Shown: positions 1 through 6,093 of the stretch, piece by piece | How the letters are laid out: every line of letters begins with the position of its first letter | Numbering within the stretch: position 1 is the first letter of the stretch | NCBI GenBank assembly: GCA_024644145.1 | Contig: JAHELO010000078.1 | Location: 1-7,255 of the forward strand | Source: Christiangramia sp. | GTDB lineage: Bacteria > Bacteroidota > Bacteroidia > Flavobacteriales > Flavobacteriaceae | DNA: 7,255 nt | Direction: 5' to 3' | Program-made: the position numbers and the translations under genes | Notes under the pieces: generated by a model | Told to the model about the DNA's origin: nothing | Databases searched by the model: none | Seen by the model: the letters and a program-made list of their open reading frames with translations, nothing else

Positions 1-471
1 GTAAGCTGCAGTCTGGTTTACAATTTTGAACCATTTAATGGTAAATAGTATTACGATGAATAATGCTACGAGATTCAACAAGGCCAGGAATGGCATTTCT
101 AAAGCGAAAAAAAGGAGGAACCAAAAACCGTTTAAAGAAACCTGGAATCCAAAATGAATGAGTGCTGTTTTAACCCATTTATGGTAGAAACCCTTACTCC
201 ACACTATCCCGGCTGCTATCCCCATAAGAAGATACATAAAGATCCAGATAGAACTAAACAAATCTTCCTGAAGATGGAACCAGGGTTTTTTTAAAGAAGG
301 ATACCATTCGGCAAAACCGGTTTGTGTTGCCACCGCTCCCATAAAACCAAATATGAGACAGATGAGCACTGCAAATGAACTTCTTATAAAAAGTTTTTTA
401 GTCACAATTAGCCGGTTTAATTCACTAAAATAGGAATTAATTTGATTTGTTTTAGCGGCTATGCCAGTCAT
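1..471 (-). CDS. tspO: TspO/MBR-family membrane protein (C-terminus cut by window edge)
   Basis: The minus strand is open from an ATG at 471-469 to the left edge, giving 157 codons with no stop. The protein is hydrophobic and tryptophan-rich, with about four of the five membrane helices expected of TspO. Family landmarks are the loop after helix 1, WYPSLKKPWF (residues 56-65), then IWIFMYLLMGIAAGIVW (75-91) and the helix beginning QVSLNGFWFLLFF (110-122). TspO proteins bind tetrapyrroles and are linked to porphyrin, light or stress responses; the ligand here is unknown. The usual PPNW-type segment after KPxF is absent, replaced by HLQEDLFSS (66-74). The first 22 residues precede the normal family start, so a GTG at 405-403 (VTKKLFIRSS) is a possible alternative start. 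The gene is divergent from mvaD with a 32-bp gap. The family call is firm, the start is less so, and function is inferred from the family only. Confidence 0.85.
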   Translation of the reverse strand, partial: MTGIAAKTNQINSYFSELNRLIVTKKLFIRSSFAVLICLIFGFMGAVATQTGFAEWYPSLKKPWFHLQEDLFSSIWIFMYLLMGIAAGIVWSKGFYHKWVKTALIHFGFQVSLNGFWFLLFFALEMPFLALLNLVALFIVILFTIKWFKIVNQTAAY

Positions 472-478
472 AAAAGTT

Positions 479-486
479 TAACTTTG
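479..486 (+). promoter_or_regulatory. Probable -7 promoter box for mvaD
   Basis: TAACTTTG matches the Bacteroidota sigma-A -7 consensus TAnnTTTG exactly and ends 17 bases before the mvaD ATG. This implies a leader of about ten bases. The bases after it (GGCAAAAAATTT) closely resemble those after the rluB promoter box (GCAAAAAATTT). No TTG lies at the normal 17-23 base distance upstream; the nearest (447-449) is 29 bases away, so the -33 half is weak or missing. The box lies in the short divergent gap, 8 bp upstream of the tspO ATG, so mvaD and tspO transcription could interfere. Confidence 0.5.
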
Positions 487-503
487 GCAAAAAATTTTCG
501 AGG

Positions 504-1592
504 ATGACCCATAAGGATTTTATTCCTGAAAAGGAGCCTAAACATATTAGCTCGGGAAAAGCGGCCTGGCAGTCTCCCAGCAATATCGCTTTAGTAAAAT
601 ACTGGGGCAAAAGGGAAAACCAGATCCCGGCCAACCCATCTATTAGTTTTACCCTAACCAATTGCCATAGTACCACAACGCTGAATTACTCCAGGCGCAC
701 TGAAGAGCAGAAAGCAGAAGATTTCGAATTCGATTTCTATTTTGAGGGTAAGGCAAAAGAAGATTTTAAACCCAAGATCCAGAAATTCTTTCAACGCATC
801 GAGAAATTCTGTCCTTACCTTAAGGACTATAAATTTGAGATCTTTAGTGAGAATTCGTTTCCACACAGTAGCGGGATCGCTTCCTCTGCCAGTGGAATGA
901 GTGCAATTGCATTGTGTTTAATGGACCTTGAGAAAGAACTGTACCCGGCAATCACAGATGAATATTATTGTCGCAAAGCTTCCTTTCTGGCCAGACTGGG
1001 TTCCGGTAGTGCGTCAAGAAGCATCGATGGCGGATTGGTCGTTTGGGGGGAACACGATAAAATTCAAGGATCTTCCAATGAATATGGAATAAGCTTCCCC
1101 TTCGCGGTTCATGATATATTTAAAACCTACCGAGACACGATTCTACTTGTAGATAAAGGTGAAAAACAGGTAAGCAGCACTGTAGGTCATGATCTTATGC
1201 ATGGTCATCCATTTGCTGCTAACCGTTTTAAACAGGCGAATGAAAACCTGGACAAACTTATTACCATACTTGAATCTGGGGATACTTCAGCATTCATTAA
1301 GATTGTGGAAAGTGAAGCCCTTACGTTGCACGCGATGATGATGAGCAGCCAGCCATATTTCATTCTTATGAAACCTAATACTCTGCAGATAATCAATAAA
1401 ATATGGACCTACCGGGAATCCACCGGTATTCCGGTGTGCTTCACCCTGGACGCAGGCGCCAATGTGCACATTCTATATCCTGAAAAACATGAAAATGAAA
1501 TTTTAGAATTCATTAATAATGAGTTAGTTGTGTATTGTCAAAACGGACATTATATTTGCGACCGTGTTGGTGATGGCGCAAAAAAATTGTAA
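504..1592 (+). CDS. mvaD: Diphosphomevalonate decarboxylase
   Basis: This 362-residue cytosolic GHMP-superfamily enzyme is expected to convert mevalonate 5-diphosphate, with ATP, to isopentenyl diphosphate, the last step of the classical mevalonate route. Visible motifs are the N-terminal PSNIALVKYWGKR (residues 25-37), the phosphate-binding loop HSSGIASSASG (121-131), GSGSASRSIDGG (166-177) and LDAGANVH (315-322). By eye-alignment to the yeast enzyme, K32 matches the substrate-contacting lysine, R172 the essential arginine and D316 the catalytic aspartate, so the active site looks intact. Length is normal for the family. The ATG at 504 is the only ATG after an in-frame stop at 471-473; a short AGG lies immediately before it. 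It heads a probable operon with the GHMP kinase 49 bp downstream and a UbiA prenyltransferase. Using mevalonate rather than the DXP route is typical of Flavobacteriaceae. Confidence 0.96.
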   Translation: MTHKDFIPEKEPKHISSGKAAWQSPSNIALVKYWGKRENQIPANPSISFTLTNCHSTTTLNYSRRTEEQKAEDFEFDFYFEGKAKEDFKPKIQKFFQRIEKFCPYLKDYKFEIFSENSFPHSSGIASSASGMSAIALCLMDLEKELYPAITDEYYCRKASFLARLGSGSASRSIDGGLVVWGEHDKIQGSSNEYGISFPFAVHDIFKTYRDTILLVDKGEKQVSSTVGHDLMHGHPFAANRFKQANENLDKLITILESGDTSAFIKIVESEALTLHAMMMSSQPYFILMKPNTLQIINKIWTYRESTGIPVCFTLDAGANVHILYPEKHENEILEFINNELVVYCQNGHYICDRVGDGAKKL

Positions 1593-1603
1593 TTTTAATC
1601 AGT

Positions 1604-1626
1604 TTTCAGCCCACTACCGCCTGAAA
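1604..1626 (+). repeat. Intergenic hairpin between mvaD and the GHMP kinase gene
   Basis: TTTCAG (1604-1609) and CTGAAA (1621-1626) are perfect 6-bp arms around an 11-base loop; a further U-G pair could extend the stem. It lies 15 bases before the next ATG, and no T-run follows, so it is a poor terminator. It might influence mRNA processing or translation of the kinase, or it may be chance. Confidence 0.3.
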
Positions 1627-1641
1627 GAATCTTAGATACTT

Positions 1642-2580
1642 ATGAAAGGACCTCTATTCTATTCGAAAATCCTTCTCTTTGGAGAATATGGAATCATCAA
1701 GGACTCCAAGGGTTTATCTATTCCCTATAATTTTTATAATGGGGCTTTAAAGCTTGATAAGGATCTTAATGATCCGGCTAAAAAGTCTAATGAGAATTTA
1801 AGGAAATTTGCAGCTTATCTTGAAGCACTTCAGGAGAACAATCCTGAATTGGTTCAATTTGACCTGGAAGAGCTTAGAAAGGATATCTCTAAAGGCATGT
1901 ATTTTGACTCAAGTATTCCACAAGGATACGGGGTTGGTAGTAGTGGAGCTCTGGTTGCCGCTATTTATGATAAATATGCAAAAGATAAGATCACGGTTCT
2001 GGAAAACCTTACCAGGGATAAATTATTAAAGCTAAAGAAGATATTTGGAGAAATGGAATCTTTTTTCCACGGAAAATCTTCAGGACTCGATCCTTTAAAT
2101 TCATATTTAAGCATTCCTATTTTAATTAATTCCAAGGAGAATATTGAGCCTGCCGGAATCCCTTCTCAAACTGAAAACGGTACCGGAGCAGTATTTTTAC
2201 TGGATAGCGGAATTACTGGAGATACTGCACCTATGGTAAGTATTTTTATGGAAAATATGAAGCAGGAGCCTTTCAGAAAAATGCTGAAAGATCAGTTCGT
2301 AAAACAAACTGATGCCTGCGTGGATGATTTTCTAAAAGGTGATGTGAAATCTTTATTCTCTAACGTTAAGAAACTTTCTCATACTGTGCTTGATAATTTC
2401 AAACCAATGATTCCTGCACAGTTCCACAAATTGTGGAAAAAAGGAATTGAAACTAACGATTATTACCTCAAACTTTGCGGTAGTGGTGGCGGTGGTTACA
2501 TACTTGGATTCACAGAAGATATAGATAAAGCAAGAAAAGCCCTTAAAGATTATAATTTAGAAGTAGTATATAACTTCTAA
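1642..2580 (+). CDS. GHMP kinase, probable mevalonate kinase
   Basis: This 312-residue cytosolic small-molecule kinase probably phosphorylates mevalonate to mevalonate 5-phosphate with ATP. The three GHMP landmarks are present in order: SKILLFGEYGII (residues 8-19), the phosphate loop IPQGYGVGSSGALVAAI (92-108) and the C-terminal glycine loop KLCGSGGGGYILGF (277-290). EMESFFHGKSSGLDPL (137-152) resembles the mevalonate-kinase segment with a metal-binding glutamate (E139 by eye) and the catalytic aspartate (D150). An in-frame TAG seven bases upstream and the immediate start of motif 1 fix the ATG. Its position between mvaD and a prenyltransferase supports a mevalonate-pathway role. Phosphomevalonate kinase belongs to the same superfamily and cannot be excluded from sequence alone. 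Either way, another GHMP kinase should be encoded elsewhere to complete the route. Confidence 0.85.
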   Translation: MKGPLFYSKILLFGEYGIIKDSKGLSIPYNFYNGALKLDKDLNDPAKKSNENLRKFAAYLEALQENNPELVQFDLEELRKDISKGMYFDSSIPQGYGVGSSGALVAAIYDKYAKDKITVLENLTRDKLLKLKKIFGEMESFFHGKSSGLDPLNSYLSIPILINSKENIEPAGIPSQTENGTGAVFLLDSGITGDTAPMVSIFMENMKQEPFRKMLKDQFVKQTDACVDDFLKGDVKSLFSNVKKLSHTVLDNFKPMIPAQFHKLWKKGIETNDYYLKLCGSGGGGYILGFTEDIDKARKALKDYNLEVVYNF

Positions 2581-2589
2581 TATAGGTTT

Positions 2590-3495
2590 ATGGCAGCTTC
2601 AGCGAATAAGCGCTTGCTATTGAAAATTTTCAGCCTTTTTTCAGTAGTAAGGGGATATAATATTCTGGTAGTTGTGGTTGCACAGTATCTAACCTCAGCC
2701 TTTATTCTGGCCCATGAAAAACCTTTAAGACAGGTTCTTTTTGACCCCAATTTATTCTTTCTTATCCTGGCCTCCTCAAGCGTCATCGCATCTGGATACA
2801 TCATCAATAATTTTTACGATAGTGAAAAGGACCTTATAAACCGGCCTAAAAAAACCATGCTGGACCGTATAGTGAGCCAGCGAACCAAATTATCTGTGTA
2901 TTTCATCCTGAATTTTGCAGGTATCTTTTTTGCCAGTTATGTCTCCTTTAGAGCGGTGGTTTTCTTTTCTATTTACATTTTTGTGATCTGGTTATACTCT
3001 CACAGGTTAAAGAAAATTCTGTTCCTGGGGAACCTGGTCGCTTCTATCTTAACCATTACGCCATTTTTTGTGATCTTCGTTTATTACAAAAACTTTGAAA
3101 CGGTAATTTTCATTCACGCCACCTTCCTGTACCTTATGATAGTAATGCGTGAACTTGTTAAGGATCTGGAAAACATGCAGGGAGATCTGGCACAAAATTA
3201 TCGTACCATTCCGTTAGTATATGGTGAAAAGTGGAGCAAACTTTGTCTTGCTATTTGTGCCATAATGGCTATTGTCCCCATAATTCTATTAGTAACACGA
3301 TTTGAGATAGGCTTTATGGATTATTATTTCTATGCTTCCATCTTTTTTCTAGTTATTTTTCTACTGATGTTATATTTTAGTAAATCCAAATGGCAATACC
3401 TTTTACTTCATAACATTTTGAAGTTGATTATCGTAACAGGTGTTTTTGGCATTTTATTAATAGATCTGGATGAAGTAATTAACCGGGTTTTCTAG
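2590..3495 (+). CDS. UbiA-family prenyltransferase (geranylgeranylglycerol-phosphate geranylgeranyltransferase-like)
   Basis: This 301-residue, strongly hydrophobic integral membrane protein has about eight helices. The first metal/diphosphate motif is NNFYDSEKDLINRP (residues 73-86), with the two conserved aspartates at D77 and D81; the family's NDxxDxxxD has Asn for the first Asp here. The second is REVL-like: RELVKDLENMQGDLAQ (187-202), followed by RTIP (205-208), with D192 and D199 kept. UbiA enzymes move a polyprenyl chain from its diphosphate to an acceptor at the membrane. The motif spelling is closer to archaeal digeranylgeranylglyceryl-phosphate synthases than to UbiA or MenA quinone enzymes, as I remember them. 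The ATG lies nine bases after the kinase stop, so co-transcription is likely. The acceptor (prenylglycerol phosphate, quinone precursor or other) is not shown by the sequence. The family is certain; the product is tentative. Confidence 0.85.
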   Translation: MAASANKRLLLKIFSLFSVVRGYNILVVVVAQYLTSAFILAHEKPLRQVLFDPNLFFLILASSSVIASGYIINNFYDSEKDLINRPKKTMLDRIVSQRTKLSVYFILNFAGIFFASYVSFRAVVFFSIYIFVIWLYSHRLKKILFLGNLVASILTITPFFVIFVYYKNFETVIFIHATFLYLMIVMRELVKDLENMQGDLAQNYRTIPLVYGEKWSKLCLAICAIMAIVPIILLVTRFEIGFMDYYFYASIFFLVIFLLMLYFSKSKWQYLLLHNILKLIIVTGVFGILLIDLDEVINRVF

Positions 3496-3503
3496 ATAAA
3501 CCC
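3485..3503 (+). terminator. Weak terminator-like hairpin at the end of the prenyltransferase gene
   Basis: GGGTTT (3485-3490) and AAACCC (3498-3503) pair perfectly around a 7-base loop that contains the prenyltransferase stop codon (3493-3495). A run of four T's appears only 13 bases later (3517-3520), so it is not a classic intrinsic terminator. It does sit where one would be expected, between the isoprenoid block and the separately promoted rluB-like gene. Confidence 0.35.
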
Positions 3504-3529
3504 CTCAGTCTAAAACTTTTCTCAAATAC

Positions 3530-3561
3530 TTGGCTTGCTCATTTGGGATAATGTATCTTTG
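3530..3561 (+). promoter_or_regulatory. Bacteroidota-type promoter for the rluB-like gene
   Basis: TATCTTTG (3554-3561) matches the -7 consensus TAnnTTTG exactly. A TTG at 3530-3532 lies 21 bases upstream, within the normal range for the -33 element. Transcription would begin about seven bases after the box, leaving a leader of fewer than ten bases before the ATG at 3576. There is no Shine-Dalgarno sequence, as is usual in this phylum. This is the clearest promoter in the window. Confidence 0.75.
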
Positions 3562-3575
3562 CAAAAAATTTAGCG

Positions 3576-4415
3576 ATGAGTAGAAACGACAGATCTTCAG
3601 GTGGTAAGTTCAGTGGAAGGCAAGGCGGCGGTAAAAGAAAGAAATCTTTTGCACGTGGGAATGCCCCGATAAAGAAACCTTTGGAGAAAAGTCCTTTATC
3701 TAATTCTGAAGGTATAAGACTTAATAAATACATCGCGAACTCAGGGGTTTGCTCACGTCGTGATGCCGATATGTATATAGCTGCGGGGAATGTTACCGTA
3801 AATGGTAAAACCGTAACAGAGATGGGGTATCGTGTGAAGCTGGAAGATGATGTGCGCTTTGATGGCCGCAGACTTAACCCTGAGAAACCAGAATATATTC
3901 TGCTTAACAAACCTGCCGGTTTCTTTGTTACCGGTAATCCTGAAAAAGGAGGCCGCACCGTTATGGAACTGGTTTCTAAAGCTACCAATGCAAAGGTAAG
4001 CCCGGTAGGAAAGCTGGATAACCAGGCTAAAGGCTTATTGCTTTTCACCAACGACGGTACGCTCGCCAAAAAACTGGCCAAACCTAAAAATGGGATCAGG
4101 CAGATCTACCAGGTAACACTCAATAAAAACATGTCTAAAGAAGACCTGGAAAGCGCCAAGAAGGGTGTATATATTGAAGGTTCTAAGGTTGTAATAAGCA
4201 ATATTAGCTTTATCGAGGACAAACCGCATACTGAAGTTGGGATAGAATTATATTCCATCAAAGAACATATAGTAACCCGAATTTTCAAAAGTATGGGCTA
4301 CGAAGTGGAAAGTCTGGATCGTGTAGTTTTTGGTGGTCTCACCAAAAAGGATCTGTCTCGCGGAAGAACCAGAAATCTTACTGAGCAGGAGGTGATTAAC
4401 CTTGGAATGCATTAA
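3576..4415 (+). CDS. rluB: RsuA/RluB-family pseudouridine synthase
   Basis: This 279-residue cytosolic enzyme should convert a uridine in rRNA to pseudouridine; the RluB-like class acts on 23S rRNA, but the exact site here is unknown. The N-terminus (1-45) is a basic, Gly/Arg/Lys-rich, probably disordered tail common in Bacteroidota homologues. An S4 RNA-binding domain follows (about 47-95, starting IRLNKYIANSGVCSRRDA). The catalytic domain starts at YILLNKPAG (107-115), with the catalytic aspartate predicted at D148 in PVGKLDNQAKGLLLFTNDG (143-161). Y178 and the VTRIFKSMGYEV segment (233-244) are also conserved. The usual loop reads GRLDxxTxGLLL; here Arg is Lys (146) and Thr is Ala (151), which is unusual. 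A second, more typical RluB may therefore exist elsewhere. The gene has its own promoter. The family is firm, the gene symbol moderate. Confidence 0.85.
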   Translation: MSRNDRSSGGKFSGRQGGGKRKKSFARGNAPIKKPLEKSPLSNSEGIRLNKYIANSGVCSRRDADMYIAAGNVTVNGKTVTEMGYRVKLEDDVRFDGRRLNPEKPEYILLNKPAGFFVTGNPEKGGRTVMELVSKATNAKVSPVGKLDNQAKGLLLFTNDGTLAKKLAKPKNGIRQIYQVTLNKNMSKEDLESAKKGVYIEGSKVVISNISFIEDKPHTEVGIELYSIKEHIVTRIFKSMGYEVESLDRVVFGGLTKKDLSRGRTRNLTEQEVINLGMH

Positions 4416-4533
4416 AATTTTTTTTAGGTTTTTCATTCTGTTTTTTTAATACATTTACCGCTTTAAGAACGAAGCCGGAATAATCAGCTTCATTTCGATT
4501 TTATGTAATTGAACAGAATTATATTTTATTTAT

Positions 4534-4548
4534 CTGAATATATTTCAG
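4534..4548. repeat. Inverted repeat CTGAA-N5-TTCAG
   Basis: Perfect 5-bp arms surround TATAT. The core resembles an ArgR (arginine repressor) box, which has TGAA-N6-TTCA, but here the spacing is one base short. Control of an arginine-consuming gene by ArgR would make sense, so it is recorded as a weak candidate operator only. Confidence 0.2.
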
Positions 4549-4567
4549 TCCTTGATGTTCTGCGTGC

Positions 4568-4582
4568 TCGAAAGCCTTTCGA
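4568..4582. repeat. Perfect 15-base palindrome TCGAAAGCCTTTCGA
   Basis: Seven-base arms, TCGAAAG and CTTTCGA, flank a single central C. As RNA it could fold as a 6-bp stem with a GCC loop; as DNA it could be a dimeric regulator site. The half-site TTTCGA recurs 61 bases downstream inside the GTCGA/TCGAC repeat (4629-4643). It lies about 110 bp before the arginine decarboxylase start. No regulator is identified. Confidence 0.35.
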
Positions 4583-4628
4583 TGGCACCAATGAATTCCT
4601 GAAAATTTTTCTTAACATTAATTTACCA

Positions 4629-4643
4629 GTCGATTCTTTCGAC
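4629..4643. repeat. Inverted repeat GTCGA-N5-TCGAC
   Basis: Perfect 5-bp arms surround TTCTT. It starts 61 bases upstream of the arginine decarboxylase start and contains TTTCGA, also found in the palindrome at 4568-4582. It could be a small hairpin in the mRNA leader or part of an operator. Confidence 0.25.
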
Positions 4644-4689
4644 CCTATAAATTATTCTCTAATTTTTAGCCCTAAATCTATTTAACAAA

Positions 4690-6093
4690 TTGAATACCAA
4701 GTACAGCGATCTAATTGACCAAACATATTACTTCCCGCAGGAAGAGTTTAATCTGGACGGAGCACAACTAAAATTTCATGATATAGACCTTATGGAACTG
4801 GTCCAGAAATATGGTGCCCCTCTTAAGTTCACTTATCTCCCTAAAATTTCTAATAATATTAATCGTGCAAAAGGCTGGTTTAATTCTGCCATAGAAAAGC
4901 ATGATTATAAGGGCTCCTACAATTATTGTTATTGCACCAAGAGCTCCCATTTTGAACATGTTTTAAACGAAGCATTAAAGAACGATATTCATATAGAAAC
5001 CTCTTCTGCCTTCGACATTAACATTGTTGAAAAATTGAAGAAAGCCGGTAAGATCTCCGATGACAGATGGATAATATGTAATGGTTTCAAGAGGGATCAA
5101 TATGTTGAAAATATTAGCAGGTTATTGAATGGCGGCCATAAAAACTGCCTGCCTATCATAGATAATTATGAGGAATTGGACCTGCTTTCAGAAAAGATCA
5201 ACGATAAATTCCAAGTAGGGATAAGAATTGCTTCTGAAGAAGAACCTAAATTCGAATTCTATACCTCAAGACTTGGGATCGGTTACAAGAATATTGTACC
5301 GTTCTACAATAAACAGATAAAAGACAATGACCAGGTAGACCTGAGAATGTTGCATTTCTTTATTAATACCGGGATTCGAGATACTGCCTATTACTGGAAT
5401 GAACTGGTTAAATGTTTAAAGGTTTATATAAGCCTGAAGAAGATATGCCCTACTCTTGATAGTCTGAATATAGGCGGTGGTTTTCCAATAAAGAATTCTC
5501 TGGCTTTTGATTATGACTATGCCTATATGGTAGATGAGATCGTGAACCAGATAAAGCTTACCTGTGAAGAAGCCGGCGTGGATGTTCCTAATATATTCAC
5601 AGAATTTGGCAGTTTTACCGTGGGTGAAAGCGGAGGCGCCATTTATGAAGTTCTATACCAGAAACAGCAAAACGACCGTGAGAAATGGAATATGATCAAC
5701 TCATCTTTCATCACCACCCTGCCAGATACCTGGGCGATCAGCAAGAAATTCGTTATGCTGGCCGTAAATCGCTGGAACGACGAATACGAAAGGGTTTTAC
5801 TGGGTGGATTAACCTGCGATAGTGACGATTATTATAACTCAGAGCAGCATACCAATGCAATCTATCTCCCTAAGTTCAAAAAGGAGAAACCATTATATAT
5901 AGGCTTTTTTAATACGGGAGCCTATCAGGATACAATTGGTGGATTTGGTGGCCTGCAACATTGCCTCATCCCTCAGCCTAAACATATTCTTATAGATAAG
6001 GACGAAAATGGCGAAATAAAGACCCGCCTTTTTAGTGAGCAGCAAAATTCAGAGGATATGTTGAGCATTTTGGGGTATGACAGAAATAATTAA
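4690..6093 (+). CDS. speA: Arginine decarboxylase, compact PLP-dependent alanine-racemase-fold type (TTG start)
   Basis: This 467-residue cytosolic enzyme is expected to decarboxylate arginine to agmatine using pyridoxal phosphate (PLP). Visible fold-III features are the PLP lysine K84 in YNYCYCTKSSHF (77-88), SRLGIGY (193-199), the phosphate-binding GGGFP (262-266), EFGSFTVGESG (305-315, matching the family's EPGRxxVxxSG), the catalytic CDSDDYY (376-382) and GAY (410-412). It is much shorter than the roughly 630-residue SpeA of E. coli. By eye, the His that normally stacks on PLP (LHFHxGS) is Phe224 and the EPGR Arg is Ser308. The start is TTG: the frame has an upstream stop at 4660-4662, no ATG before residue 35, and the segment NTKYSDLIDQTYYFPQEEF resembles remembered flavobacterial N-termini. 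Agmatinase 45 bp downstream supports arginine as substrate; another basic amino acid is possible. Confidence 0.88.
   Translation: MNTKYSDLIDQTYYFPQEEFNLDGAQLKFHDIDLMELVQKYGAPLKFTYLPKISNNINRAKGWFNSAIEKHDYKGSYNYCYCTKSSHFEHVLNEALKNDIHIETSSAFDINIVEKLKKAGKISDDRWIICNGFKRDQYVENISRLLNGGHKNCLPIIDNYEELDLLSEKINDKFQVGIRIASEEEPKFEFYTSRLGIGYKNIVPFYNKQIKDNDQVDLRMLHFFINTGIRDTAYYWNELVKCLKVYISLKKICPTLDSLNIGGGFPIKNSLAFDYDYAYMVDEIVNQIKLTCEEAGVDVPNIFTEFGSFTVGESGGAIYEVLYQKQQNDREKWNMINSSFITTLPDTWAISKKFVMLAVNRWNDEYERVLLGGLTCDSDDYYNSEQHTNAIYLPKFKKEKPLYIGFFNTGAYQDTIGGFGGLQHCLIPQPKHILIDKDENGEIKTRLFSEQQNSEDMLSILGYDRNN

Larger units (their letters stand above)
4416..4689 (+). other. 274-bp AT-rich intergenic region upstream of arginine decarboxylase
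   Basis: No convincing coding sequence lies here on either strand. Just after the rluB-like stop are three T-runs (4418-4425, 4429-4433, 4441-4447). AACCT (4398-4402) could pair with AGGTT (4426-4430) as a loose terminator, but the stem is weak. Further on are short inverted repeats: GAAGC/GCTTC (4471-4475 and 4487-4491), CTGAA/TTCAG (4534-4548), a perfect 15-base palindrome (4568-4582) and GTCGA/TCGAC (4629-4643). TTTCGA occurs three times, near 4493, 4577 and 4638. No exact TAnnTTTG box is present; the nearest are TATATTTC (4539-4546) and TAATTTTT (4660-4667). It probably holds the promoter and leader of the polyamine block, but no known riboswitch class was recognised. Confidence 0.5.

Noticed and set aside
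452..676. Minus-strand 74-codon frame across the tspO/mvaD junction
   Set aside because: It overlaps both real genes in other frames and has no recognisable motif; tspO itself occupies a different minus-strand frame.
3539..4081. 180-codon minus-strand open frame opposite the rluB-like gene
   Set aside because: It lies antisense to a well-supported gene, has serine/leucine/proline-rich composition typical of a reverse-frame shadow, and shows no family motif.
4398..4433. Possible intrinsic terminator after the rluB-like gene (AACCT/AGGTT with T-runs)
   Set aside because: Only five pairs with a 23-base A/T loop, and the longest T-run lies inside the loop rather than after it; described under the intergenic region instead.
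4248..4436. Minus-strand 62-codon frame reaching into the gap after the rluB-like gene
   Set aside because: Mostly antisense to the conserved C-terminus of the pseudouridine synthase; no promoter or motif supports it.
4660..4667. TAATTTTT as the promoter of arginine decarboxylase
   Set aside because: Lacks the final G of the -7 box and has no -33 TTG upstream; too weak to call.
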